Source of the DNA: Roridomyces roridus
Lineage: Eukaryota; Basidiomycota; Agaricomycetes; Agaricales; Mycenaceae
Direction of reading: 5' to 3'
Assembly (NCBI GenBank): GCA_029378245.1
Contig: JARKIF010000031.1
Coordinates: 62,001 to 126,000 of the forward strand
Length of the DNA: 64,000 bases
Part shown: positions 47,992 to 58,787 of the stretch, piece by piece
How the letters are laid out: every line of letters starts with the position of its first letter
Position numbering within the stretch: position 1 is the first letter of the stretch
Program-made: the position numbers and the translations under genes
The notes under the pieces: generated by a model
The model's input: only the letters and a program-made list of their open reading frames with translations
Database searches by the model: none
What the model was told of the DNA's origin: nothing

Positions 47992-48717
47992 GGGGTATAA
48001 TTAGTGGTCGGTCTCGAGCGGCGGAAATTAGTCTAATTTGGCAAGTATAGTGTACAGTAGACAGAACAGCAATGGAAGTGAGCCGTGCTTGGCTCGTACC
48101 ACACAAGTATGGGGCTACTTATTTCAAGAGGGCATACATGATCCACGCGACAGTTGGACGACCACTGTGAGAGACTCTGGCTGTCTCTCGCCGCCGTTTC
48201 AACAGTCTCCACCGATGCACCTACTTCAGCTTTGACGGACGAAGCGACCACAACATGGTAACCGTCTATCATACATTCAACTTGGCGGATCTCTTCGACG
48301 AGCTGGGTGCAATCGACATCTCTGAACAACTTGCTGGGGTGTGGAAAGAGATGGGAAGCGAAATTTGCCCTGGCCGCGCTCAAATGGACATTCCTTGCCT
48401 GCTACTTACCCCCGAAGTAAAATCGGTCTAACGCCGAACCTGGCATGACAGAGCGGGCGGTGTCTTAATTCGACAGTGACGTCGAATAGAAAGCATCGGA
48501 TCGCGCAACGAGGCAGGATTCCCTGCCTCGATTTCCTCCCCTCGCAAATTCTAGCGTGGTATCAAGAAAAATCTGGTCTTTTACCCCGAGAAGAATGGCT
48601 GCATCATTAATAAAATGAACACTGTTCGCCCCTTTTGCCACACAAGCTTCAAGCCACCAAGCCTCAAAAACGAAGGCGCCCCTAGAGACTCGAGCATCCC
48701 CCATTGACAAAAACCCC
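47992..48717. other. Intergenic with a relic of family copy 4
   Basis: 3' flank of copy 3, the minus-strand relic at 48160-48383, and the upstream region of the BTB pseudogene. Confidence 0.5.
48160..48383 (-). pseudogene. Probable relic of a fourth copy of the local family
   Basis: On the minus strand a frame starting at 48383 reads MSAARANFASHLFPHPSK, then EEIRQ and IDGYHVVVASSVKAEVGASV, resembling EEIRNE and IDGADTLVTRVSAEAETA of copy 1. The rest of the gene is not found. Confidence 0.45.
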
Positions 48718-49683
48718 ATGTCTGCTTCGAATCGCGCACCAAGCCCTTTCAACTCTGCCACCGGTTTTCATGCTAGGCATTGCCCTTGCGATCTTATCCT
48801 CAGCTCGTCGGACGACGTAGACTTCCACGTCCACAAATTCGTCATGTCTGAATCGATGCAAATGACCTCCGCCGGCGCAGACCATCAACCGGCATCGGCG
48901 TTTGTTTCTACCAAATACTTCACCGCCTCCTCTTATTCTGCTACCCAGCTCCGCTCGATGGAAACTATCCCGTCGACATGCTTCAAGGGGCTCACACCGT
49001 CTACCGCGCTGCGTACAGTTACAACATGTTCGGAATTTGCGGTCGGATCCGTGCCATGCTGCATAGAAAGCTGCTGCTGTCGGTCGAGCCTTTTCGAGTG
49101 TATGCGATAGCGTGCAACCTCAGCCTTCCCAGATCGGCGGCCATACAGACGCTCAATGGCCCCAAAGTGCCCGAAGGCAACTTGGCGGAATTCAACTTGA
49201 TCAGCGGCACTACCCTGCTAGTGCTGTTTCACCTCCGTGCCCTCTGCGCGCGTGAAGCAGGCAAAGCTGTGGACAATCACAAGTTTATGCCAGCCGATCG
49301 CGAACTGCAGCCACAGGAGGCGCCGGTAGGAGATAACCTCTGCTGGTGGTCTACAACAGGCCACGTGCAGGGCTGCGGGGGCTCGATAGTAGGAAACGCT
49401 GAAGAAACTATACGGAGGCCGGCAGCCTGGTTTGAGGTACATATGGCTCGCGTCCACGCGGCTGTTACCGAGACGCCATCCGGAGAAGTCGCAGCAGCTG
49501 CCGTGCTAGATCTTGACAGTGACCAGACTTGACCTCCGTCGTTGTCCAATGTGCTGCATGGATGCTCCAAAACAATTGCGCGCACTCTCGGGAAGGCTGA
49601 AGAACGAGGTAGAGGCCCAGATACAACTTACTGCAGATAACTGGGTGTCGCAGGACCTTTTGGCGACATTTCCACGGGCATAA
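48718..49683 (+). pseudogene. Decayed BTB/POZ-domain protein
   Basis: CDLILSSSDDVDFHVHKFVM matches the start of a fungal BTB domain. After a frame change, CYPAPLDGNYPVDMLQ, HTVYRAAYSYNMFG and LLLSVEPFRVYAIACNLSLP follow the usual order. The long C-terminal part has FNLISGTTLLVLFHLRALCA, DNLCWWSTTGHVQGCGG and RRPAAWFEVHMARVHA, as in large agaricomycete BTB families. The main frame stops at 49532, while the expected RRCPMCCMDAPKQLRAL end lies in another frame up to TAA at 49681-49683. There is also a gap within the BTB core. These proteins are thought to be adaptors; this one cannot be complete. Confidence 0.7.
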
Positions 49684-51616
49684 AGTTGCGCTATGTACTC
49701 CATATCAGCGCGAAAATACTTAGAAGTTAGCTAGGCTTGACTGCCCTTGCCCTTGGCGGTAATTCTCTTGGAAGAAACGTTCGTCTCAGTAGACCTGGTT
49801 GAAACCTGCGTGTCCTTTATTAGGCGTGATCTCGCGCGGCAGGTCGCCGACACTCTCTGTCTTTTTCCTGAGCAAGTATGGTCGGTATCGAGAACCCATT
49901 GAATGGCAAGATGGTTTCCCTGTCGCTGCGCCAGGGGCCACCCCGAGAACATATGATCGTCGGCCAAAGTGTGGATTTGCTGCGGGTACATGAATCACAT
50001 TAGCAGCGACTTGACTTTTTTCGTTTCGTTTCGTTTCGATCGTCCTTCTTTCCTTGATAAACCATCGCCTAACACGACGGGAGAGCATGGTATGTATCCA
50101 AGGATAGTGTCGATTGATACCAGGATTGTCGGGATCGACGCTCGCATTGGGCGAAGTATGGATCAAGGAGGTGGCCAATGAGATGTGCGAGGTCAAGATC
50201 AAGGGTTCGCGTCATCGCCTGGTGGGATTCAGAGACTAGAGTCCAAAGTCGGGATAAAGCACAGAACACAAGAGCAGCCTAGTGCCTTGATGAGGCCGAG
50301 TCTTTAGCGATTTTTCGGCTTGAATAACCCAGACGAACCGTATACTTGAAGGCCTGTGAGTGAGATGTATACACTTGCACCCAAACACGCTATCGTGCCT
50401 GATACAACATCGAAACGTTACTTGGCGAAGCGATGGCATTGGTATATCCAGGTCCTGTAATCGACGCGAATTGATGATTGCCACTAGGATCGACGCTCAC
50501 GAGACCGTGTCCATGTCATCAGAAGCGCGATGCGTGTGCGTGGTACGTTACATACCGTACGACGGAGAGCCGAGGCCCGTTACGCACCGAGAAACCCATT
50601 GGCACCCACACAGGTACTTAGATGTCTGTGAGAGATTTGTCCGTCTTGTCCCGTGCTGCGCGCTCCACCCACATCGGCACGGGGACGGGGAAGAAGTGAC
50701 GATTACTTAGCGTTACTCTGGTGTCTGGGCCCTGGGGACGGCGGGAACGTGATCACGAGAAGTACTTGATGATCTCGACACTTGGAGTAGTCCAGAACGA
50801 TCGCGCGCCCCCGGCGGGACTGGCCCGAAGCTAGCGTGGAATCTGCCGAGCGGCAACTTGAAGAGTGTCTCCCCGGCGGTCTTGCACGGTGTACTCGATC
50901 TTTTTCTCTCATGGAAAGACGTGAGTGATCGCACTAGCACGCACGGTCATTGGTAGCGGTCGACTTGAATGCATTTTGGACTCTTCACTGAGGGAAGAGA
51001 AGATTAATGTCTGATAATTTTCAAGATGCCTATTTCACCGGGATCAGCGCTTCTGGAGGAGGTTTTAGCAGTTGGGAGGAGTGTGCCCTGGGCTATGAGG
51101 TCAGTACCGGTGGCCGGTCTCTTCAACGCAGCTCAGACATTAATTGAAAGCTCAGCCGGACAGCAGCGGATTTCGCTGATTGGTGATAAGATATGTACCG
51201 GCAACATTTTCTGGTCGTCGGAGCCCGGGTTTTCTCTCGCTATTCCTGACATTTGTATATATCTGACCCTCGGCTCTCACGGCGGGGTAATAGAAGAAAA
51301 CCGTTGAATGCAGGGTTTTCGAGTGAGACCAGCTTGTTTTTTGTGCTGCTTGTCGTGTTGGGCGCGGATTTCTACACCAGAGGAGCCATAGAGCTGTACA
51401 AATCTAGCCAAGATGAGCCAGAGAAAAAAAATGGAAGCACGAGAGATTGTCGGGGACGGAGATGCAAGGAGGCAGAAAACGGGTGATTGGGCTGATGACA
51501 CAAGTAGCCGATGTCTGTCATGTCCACCTCTCCGGACTCCGCCCTCTCTCTGCGAATACTTATAATGCAAGACCGCAAATCCCTGAAACGTAACTTCCCC
51601 AGACCCTGGACATCCA
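49684..51616. other. Gene-poor stretch
   Basis: No gene supported. Minus-strand frames at 49731-49991, 49786-50202 and 50713-50940 look slightly protein-like but have no match. The last part is the cyclin promoter. Confidence 0.4.
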
Positions 51617-52638
51617 ATGTACTCTCCAGCATCAAGTTCTTCAAGCTCCTCCTCGTCGCCGAGTAGTGCCTCCTCCTCCTACGGCTCCTGGAGCCCGAGT
51701 CGAAGGGCGAGTCCAAAGACTCCCGTCCACGCTGCCTCTCTTGTGGACCCATCCATCCACTCGCCACAGCTACTTCAGCTTGTGGACATCAAACTCTCCA
51801 ACCCGGTAATAGGTCGGTCTTTCTCCGTATATTCTTGCTGTCTCGGGCTCACGAGGTAACCCCAGAATACGTGGTGGAATGCGTCGCAGAGATTGTTGAG
51901 CATGCCCTCAGCTGCTCAGGCGTGCAGGTCTCCCGAGGCCGCTCTTCCTATCGCCGCAAATTCACCGTCTTTGTCACCACCACGCTCACACGGGCCGAGG
52001 TCTCTTGCGCCACAATCCTCGTCGCTCTAGCCTACATGGCCCGCGCCCGTCCACACCTGTCCATCGCACTAGAGAAATGGGCCCTCGAGCGAGTATTCCT
52101 CGGCGCCCTCATCACTGCGAGTAAATACACCAACGACTCTTCACTCAAGAACGTACACTGGGCATTGTGTAGTGGCGTGTTCAGCAAGCGGGACGTGGGC
52201 CGGATCGAGCGCGAGTTTCTTGACGTGCTCGACTGGCAGCTGGGTGTTACAGAGGCAGACGTGCTGGCACACCACGAGGGACTCGTGCGGGCTGCAGCAG
52301 TCGATGCAAGGCCGCTGACGGTCCGCAATGCCGCACCGGAAGTGGACGAAGATTGCACAGCACGGGTGCTCCCTCCGCGGTTCGTTCCAAGGGGCCGGCA
52401 TCACCGCCGACTGTCTACGACTCCTTGCCCAGCCCTGGAGCCGTCTTCGCCACAGCAGCAGTCGAGCGCTGGCTCTTCTTCACCGCGCACGCCAATCACC
52501 ATCACACATCTCACTGCTGCCCGTCCCCCGAATGAGGGTATGGATGTAGAGAAGGGGCCAGCCCGGTTTCGTGGGCTGGTGCGCGCGTTCCCCATTCCCG
52601 TCCCACTGCGAAGAGTGCATGCACACCAGCCATTGTGA
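51617..52638 (+). CDS. PCL/PHO80-type cyclin, 323 aa
   Basis: Two exons (51617-51805 and 51856-52638) joined by a 50-nt intron. A Ser-rich start (MYSPASSSSSSSSSPSSASS) leads to a cyclin-box domain at about residues 65-195: VVECVAEIVEHALSC, LTRAEVSCATILVALAYMAR, LERVFLGALITASKYTNDSS, LKNVHWALCSGVFSKRDVGR, IEREFLDVLDWQLGVTEADV. This is the pattern of the fungal PCL cyclins that bind the Pho85 kinase and act in cell-cycle start, polarity or nutrient signalling. The last ~110 residues are Ser/Pro-rich. The single intron and intact frame are clear. Which PCL subgroup it belongs to is not certain. Confidence 0.88.
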
Positions 52639-54156
52639 CGCGTGCTGGGGAGAAAACTTGGAGCTCTCATGAGCTGGACTCGTTTTGGGGCACACATTCG
52701 TCTTCATCTTTGGGGCATTTCACTCTCGCATTATTCGCATTTACACACATGCATTCCTCACTTATGCCTATACATACACCGCATTGTACATGTACTCTTC
52801 ATTGTATTCTTACACCGTCATAATCCATCCATAGACTTGCGAAATGAAAACGAAATTTTCGGTGTACAAGAGAGTCTGCGAGAAATGAAGGATCGCCGTG
52901 GGTCCGGTTTTTCGGGGTCTACTTCCGGTACGGCGGTAAATCTGGGGGACCAGATAAGATGCCTGTTAATCACCTTCATCTACCGACTACCGCTAATCTT
53001 GGGACTATTCGGACCGGTAGGCATGGAGCGGGGAATAGATTTTTCTGCGGACGGGCGTGTAGTAGACGACGAGGCAGATGGGTGCGAGGTTGAATGCCGG
53101 GGCGCGGTCACTGGGTTCGTTGGCGAGATAATATTGTCTCCGTCGTGGAGCCCTTGCGAAATGGTCTTGGAGTACAGAATACCGGGTGTCGACCTGAGAT
53201 GCGCGTTGGCAAGCGTCTGTATCCGAATCCCAGATGGTGCGCATGGACAGACGGCTTGTCGACGCGTATCTAGAACTGGGTCGCGAGATTGCGGTCTGTC
53301 GTGGCCGAGTCAGTCTTCTGGTAAGATTTTTGGACGAAAGAGAGATTCCGAAGAGAGAGAGAGCTTTTCTTTTGCAATGGTGAGTGTGAGAAACAAGCGT
53401 CATTCCCCTCTTGATCTTGACCATCACAGTGTTCTGCTTCGTTCAGAATCGTTGGACGACCTGCAGACTGTTCTCTTTGCGACCAATGCTTCGAAACTTG
53501 CAACCGGTTGAGCCTTGCATTGGCTCAATTCAAAACGTCTTCCAACCTGTCAGTTGGACAGTGCGCGCTGCTCAGGGATGCTCTTCACCAAATGCATGCC
53601 ATTTTCTTTACGCTATGGCACTACCTCTCTCTGCGACGCGGCGTCTGGACCCTTCTCGTTGCCCTATACTTGTGAAACTCTCCGTGTAATCCGACTCCTA
53701 TTAATTTACGCCAGGTACGGTGGTTCAATAATGGAATGTCAAACTACTCCTTTTGAACCAACCTCCGACCTGAATTACGAACAGATAGTCTTGGCGTTCT
53801 CTCTTCTCCCTCAGAAGTTAGAACCTTGTGGGTGTATGTGCTTAAATGATCGTGCTACCTTATCTTGAACGCACATGCTGCGGAAAAGTGGGCGTGGTTC
53901 GAGTCGGTCTGTCGCGGCCGGAATGAGAGTGAAAATGGTAGCTGGCATGGAAACGGACGTGCCTGGACAAGCCTGTATTGTATGTAAGTATGTAATTTTC
54001 AAGGCCGGAATACCCTTTACCGCCCCTACGCGTGTTGCGTCGATCACAGTTGATCTCGTGTATTTCATCATCATCATCCTCTTGTTTCTTCCGCCCACCC
54101 TCTCCCCTCTCCCCTTCTCCTCCTCCTTGCCCGCGTCGGCGCCCACTCTCCTTACC
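52639..54156. other. Gene-poor stretch
   Basis: 3' flank of the cyclin gene and upstream region of the AA14 gene. Open frames such as 52642-53511 and 53005-53427 show no family signal. A long CT-rich tract at about 54090-54155 is typical of a fungal 5' leader. Confidence 0.5.
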
Positions 54157-55949
54157 ATGCTCCCCCGTCTCCTCGCCACCGCCCTCTCTGTGGCAGTCGT
54201 CAGCGCCCACCTGGGGCCTGTCCATCCCTCCATGTACTGCTATGATGTCCGTAGCAACCGCGCCTTCGTTTGTTTTTGGTCCTCAAAAAAATCTCTAGGG
54301 CTGCGCTTCTGGGACCCAGGGCATCAACTACAACAACGACGACTTTGTAAAACCGTTGTACCAGATGTCCAAGAGTGACTGGTGGTGTATGTGACCCTTC
54401 CCGGACGCAGGATGCTCGATTTGACTCTTTTTTCTTCTCTCCAGTCCATGCTTACAACAATGTACCCAAGTACCCTCCCCAGGCTGGCCAGTTTTTGGAA
54501 CTGTTCGTCCCCGAATTCCATGTGGAGGACGGTTAATGCTGACGCCATCGTCACAGCCCGGCGGGCAAATCTTTCACCGTCGAGATCGCGTCCAACCGCG
54601 GCGAGACCTCTTACTCGTTCAGCGGCAAGTTCTCTTCGGAATGGCCGGATGGTGGAAACTACCCTGAAGACTATGTGCGTTTTTCTTGACCCCTAGAAGC
54701 AAATTTAGATTTTTCTAATGTTTTTTTCTCACCCAAGAACGTCCCGTCATGCATCACCTCCCCGAACAGTGTGTCCACCTGCTCATGCAGATGGGTGTCC
54801 CGGACTGACTAACCACGCGTAGTGCACACGCAAAATCAGTCCATGGCTGCTGGCACCGCGTTCGCTATCGCTTACACCGTGCGCCACCTCTTCTTTTCCT
54901 CGTGGAAGTACCACTGATGTCCGTCGTAGTCCGATATTAACCAAGTTACGGAGGATAACCTGTCGGTGTTCACCGTCCGCTACCAGTGCGTCTTGCCCTG
55001 CTCTTCTTTGTCCTGTGTTCCTGATCGTGTCGCTGCGCAGCACCCCCTGGAAGCGCGAGACGAGCTACGATGTGCCGGCTGATATGCCTGCGTGCCCCGA
55101 CGGCGGATGCATCTGTGCTGTGCGTCACCCATGTTGCTGCATCCTCGCTTTTTACCGACTCTTTGCTTTAGTGGGGTTGGGTGCGCTTTTTCAGTATTCG
55201 TTTTTGACTGTACTCCTGACTTGCTTTCCCCTTCGTGCTCCAGATTCCCAATGGGTGCGCGTTTTGTTCTACTTGCTTTCAATATCCTCATGAATATCAT
55301 GCAGATGTGGCCAGCCGAATATGTACCACCTGCCCTACCGCTGCACGGTGACGGGTGCCACGTCGACCAAGGCGATTGGTACGCCCCAGCCCCCGGTTTG
55401 GTGCCAGGATGACTCGAGCAAGTGCGTCAAGGGTCCCAAGCAGATGGTGCGTCTCGCTTCCTCCAGTATTTGGTTCACACACTGAATAGTCTCTAGCTTT
55501 ACTGGCACCAGAACGACGGGGACAATATCGAAGTGGATGGCCTTGACAATGCGGGGCAGCCCAAGAGCCCCGCGTACAATATGAACTGCGGATTCGCGGA
55601 TGGTGCTCAGGATGATATCTTTACGGGCGCGGGTTCCTCGGCTCCCGCTGCCAAGGTCAAGACGAGCTCGTCTAGCACCTCCTCGAGCAAGAGCACTTCT
55701 GCCACCCCCGCTGCTGCCAAGGCGGACTCTGGCTCTGGCTCCTCGTCGTCGTCGTCGCCTGCAGTGCAGAAGGTCGCTGTTGCTGCCTCCTCCTCCTCCT
55801 CCTCTGCATCTCCGTCGTCGTCCTCCGCACCTGCGCCTTCTTCGTCTTCTGCGCCGACGTGCAAGAACAAGAGGCAGCGCAGGAAGCGTGCGGCGGAGGT
55901 TGCGGCTGGTGTGGCGCAGCACCGTAGGCATGCGAAGCATGGGTTCTAA
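54157..55949 (+). CDS. AA14-type lytic polysaccharide monooxygenase (xylan-active family)
   Basis: Twelve exons. The signal peptide [17 protein letters not shown] would be cut just before H18, giving an N-terminal histidine ([13 protein letters not shown]) as needed for the copper histidine brace. Then come [71 protein letters not shown] (likely second His), [40 protein letters not shown], and [16 protein letters not shown] with [22 protein letters not shown] and IPNG come from consecutive micro-exons of 9 nt (55172-55180) and 11 nt (55244-55254). A Ser-rich linker and a basic tail ([11 protein letters not shown]) end the protein; no CBM1 is present. AA14 enzymes oxidatively cut cellulose-bound xylan in wood decay. 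Confidence 0.88.
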
Positions 55950-56621
55950 ACGCCTCCACCGCTGACCGCCGACTTTACTCACAACCCACTTACTGCCTCA
56001 CCTTGACGCCCACACGCATACCCTTCCACTCATTCATTCTTGGAACCCATTCTCCCCTCACCCCTCATCATGTCTATACGTCCCACATACGTGCATACGT
56101 GCATACCCTCCTGCTGAGCCGCATGCGGCTGATTTGATTATCTCATTCCGAATTCCCTTGCTACCTACCTATCGTCTTCGTCCTCTCGTCGTTGTTGCCT
56201 GGGCAACAGGTGCGCAGCTAGGCTGCGCTGATACGTGCATACATATTCTTTTTCGCTAGCTGTCGCTAGCGCTGTTATTTGGAGTCCAGAGTAGATTCTC
56301 ACTTGTTGTTTTGATTGAAATTGAATTGCATAAATGGATTGCGATTGCGATTGCTTCTCAGTTCCGAGATTCAGCTTTCAGCGAGCAGGAACTTGGAAGT
56401 AAGAGGTGAACTGGAACCGGATGTATCCATCCAATCTATTGAGGTCATGCAGGTCTAGGTAAGGCTACACTGAATGTATAGATAAAAGTAGGTAGCAGGT
56501 AGCGAGTGGATGTGCGTAAGCCGTAAGTAGCAGCGTAAGTAGAGAGTACTTTTGATTTGGGGAGGGGGTCGTTCATGCCATCGTGGGGAGTGGGGGTGTG
56601 TTGTTCGTGGAGGGAGTACGC
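55950..56621. other. Intergenic between convergent genes
   Basis: 3' flanks of the AA14 gene and of GGC1. Nothing else recognised. Confidence 0.6.
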
Positions 56622-57787
56622 TTAGACGTATTTGGCGAACAAGGGGATGAGTGATTGTGCGAGGGTGTAGGAGAAGACGAGCTTGGGGCCTACGACGAGG
56701 ATCTGTCCAGTGGTCAATCAATCTACATTCAGCACAAGAAGCACGATGATAGGCACCTTGGGCGTCAGTCCCTTGAAGAACGCCGACAATCCCTCGTTCT
56801 TGACGAGCTCGCGGACGACGGTCAACCCGGGGACCTTGCTTTCAAAGTTGGCGTTTTGAATACGGGTCTTGACGGTGTCGAGGGGTGCGGCGACGGTGAT
56901 TGAGGCGACGGCACCGGCAATTGAGGCGATGAAGTTTTGTGTCCAGGTGGCTTTGGAGTAGTCGGTTACGCCGAGGGCGTATTCTTTGGTCACTGCGGAG
57001 GCGCCGAAGAGCTAGGGAGGACGATTAGGACGGGAGGAAAGAAAGGATGGATGGAGAAGACGCAACGTACGGCAAAGGATCCGGGGGCGTTACGCGCCAT
57101 GGTCCAGCCCCAGCCGCGGTAGAGCGTGGTTCCCTCCTCCATGAAGATGCGCACGACGCCACGACCGCGGAAGGCCTCTGGGTTCACCTGGCGCTTGATC
57201 TTGAGCGCGTCGAGCGGTAGCAGCACGACCTCGCCGATACCCGTGAGACTGCAAGACTTTAGCGTTTGCCCTAGGGGAAAAAACGAAATAGACTGACCTG
57301 CCGGCGGTGGCTTGCATCATCATCTTGCCCTTGCGCTCGCCAAAGGTGTTGGTGAACTGTGTCTTGTAGTACCGATTTATGAGGTCGTTAAACCAGGGTT
57401 GACCGCCGAATTTGTACACCCGCTGAGCGACTTTGTACCCGGCGGCATAGCCCAAGCCGGGGAACAAGGACATGAACTTTTTGGGGATCGAAGCGGATGC
57501 GTGCTCCCGGAAGATGATGGGCCCAGCGGTGGCAAGAGACATCTAGACTTTGTTTGCGCTGGGAAAAAAAGGTGCACGGGGAGCGCACCTTGCCCTTGTT
57601 GCTCATGAGCCGCTTTGCCACGGTGTCGACGGGGTGGAAGATGAGGAGCTCGGCGATGCCTTGGGTAAAGACGCGTCAGTAACTCTTGCTCTTGCTGGAT
57701 GGTTTGCGGCCAAGTACCAGATGCTCCAGACCCCAGAACCCTCGCAGTGCCAGACTCCTTGCCTTTGCCAGCTATCGGGGGCGACAT
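56622..57787 (-). CDS. GGC1: Mitochondrial GTP/GDP carrier, about 300 aa
   Basis: Six exons on the minus strand starting MSPPIAGKGKESGTARVLGS. The three mitochondrial-carrier signatures are present: FHPVDTVAKRL, LLPLDALKIKRQ and APLDTVKTRIQ. The segments SLFPGLGYAAGYKVAQRVYK, LYRGWGWTMARNAPGSFALF, YSKATWTQNFIASIAGA and FFKGLTPK with VGPKLVFSYTLAQSLIP are close to yeast Ggc1 (Yhm1). The carrier exchanges GTP and GDP across the inner mitochondrial membrane and affects iron homeostasis. The product ends AKYV, TAA at 56622-56624. It is transcribed away from SKP1 with a 174-bp gap. Confidence 0.93.
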
Positions 57788-57961
57788 GGTTGATGAAGAG
57801 GGCGACGTGGAAGAGGGAGAGTAGCAAGGAGGAGGATGCGACCAATGGCAAATTCGGGATGACCCAAATTTTTAGAGAGCGGACAAACGGGGATCAATAA
57901 ATCAGATCAACGCCTCCTCACCCCACCACCACCACTCACAACACCGACCACAGTCACTACA
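57788..57961. promoter_or_regulatory. Bidirectional promoter region GGC1-SKP1
   Basis: Only 174 bp separate the ATG of GGC1 (57787, minus) and the ATG of SKP1 (57962, plus), so both promoters must lie here. No TATA box is evident. Confidence 0.7.
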
Positions 57962-58787
57962 ATGGTTCTCCTTGTCACCTCCGACAACGAGCAGTTCACG
58001 ACCGAGAAGGACATTGTTGAGCGCAGCGTGCTCATCAAGAACATGCTCGAGGGTCAGTGTCTCACTCTTGTCTTTGTCGTCACCAGTCCCACTCACGCCA
58101 GCGCGCAGATGTCGGTGAATCTGACCAGCCCATCCCTCTTCCCAACGTCACCTCCAGCGTCCTCAAGAAGGTAGCTCTCGCTCTCTTGGTCTGCCACCGA
58201 CACGCCACAATTGACACTATCTTTCAGGTCCTTGAGTACTGCACGCACCACCGTGGCGAGCCACTCCCCGCCGCCGACGCTGAGCAGTCGCAGGACGAGA
58301 CGCGGAAGCGCACCGTGAGTCACTCCAGCGATCTTTCTTTCCTTCATTCTTCTCATTCACCTCTTCCTTTCTCCTAGACGGAAATCTCGGAGTGGGACGC
58401 CAAGTTCATCGCCGTTGACCAGGAGATGCTGTTCGAGATCATCCTTGCCGCCAACTACCTCGATATCAAGTCCCTGCTGTGCGTCCTTGTCGCCTTTTTT
58501 CGCTTTTTATCGTTCTTACGTATCGTGACAGAGACGTCGGGTGCAAGACTGTCGCGAACATGATCAAGGGCAAGACTCCCGAGGAGATCCGCAAGCTCTT
58601 CAACATCGTCAACGACTTTACGCCCGAGGAGGAGGTTCGTGTGCATCATTCGTACCCCATTTCCTTCTCATCAAACCACCCCGCTTTTAGGCCCAAATCA
58701 AGAAGGAGAACGTACGTCACCTCTACCTGCTGTTCTCCACGTTCCCCGCTGATTATTTCCATATAGGAATGGGCAGAGGACCGCTAG
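57962..58787 (+). CDS. SKP1: SKP1, adaptor subunit of SCF ubiquitin ligases, about 161 aa
   Basis: Seven exons. The start [20 protein letters not shown] is followed by [104 protein letters not shown] and a C-terminal KKENEWAEDR. This is the complete BTB-like fold plus the two C-terminal helices that hold F-box proteins. Skp1 joins cullin-1 to F-box substrate receptors in the nucleus and cytosol, and also serves at kinetochores. The frame is intact, the length is normal and the last coding exon is short (18 nt plus stop). Confidence 0.95.

Noticed and set aside
49786..50202. 138-codon minus-strand frame
   Set aside because: It overlaps another equally open frame, with no recognisable domain; left as unassigned.
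53005..53427. 140-codon minus-strand frame downstream of the cyclin
   Set aside because: Composition is random-like, there is no splice partner and no family match.
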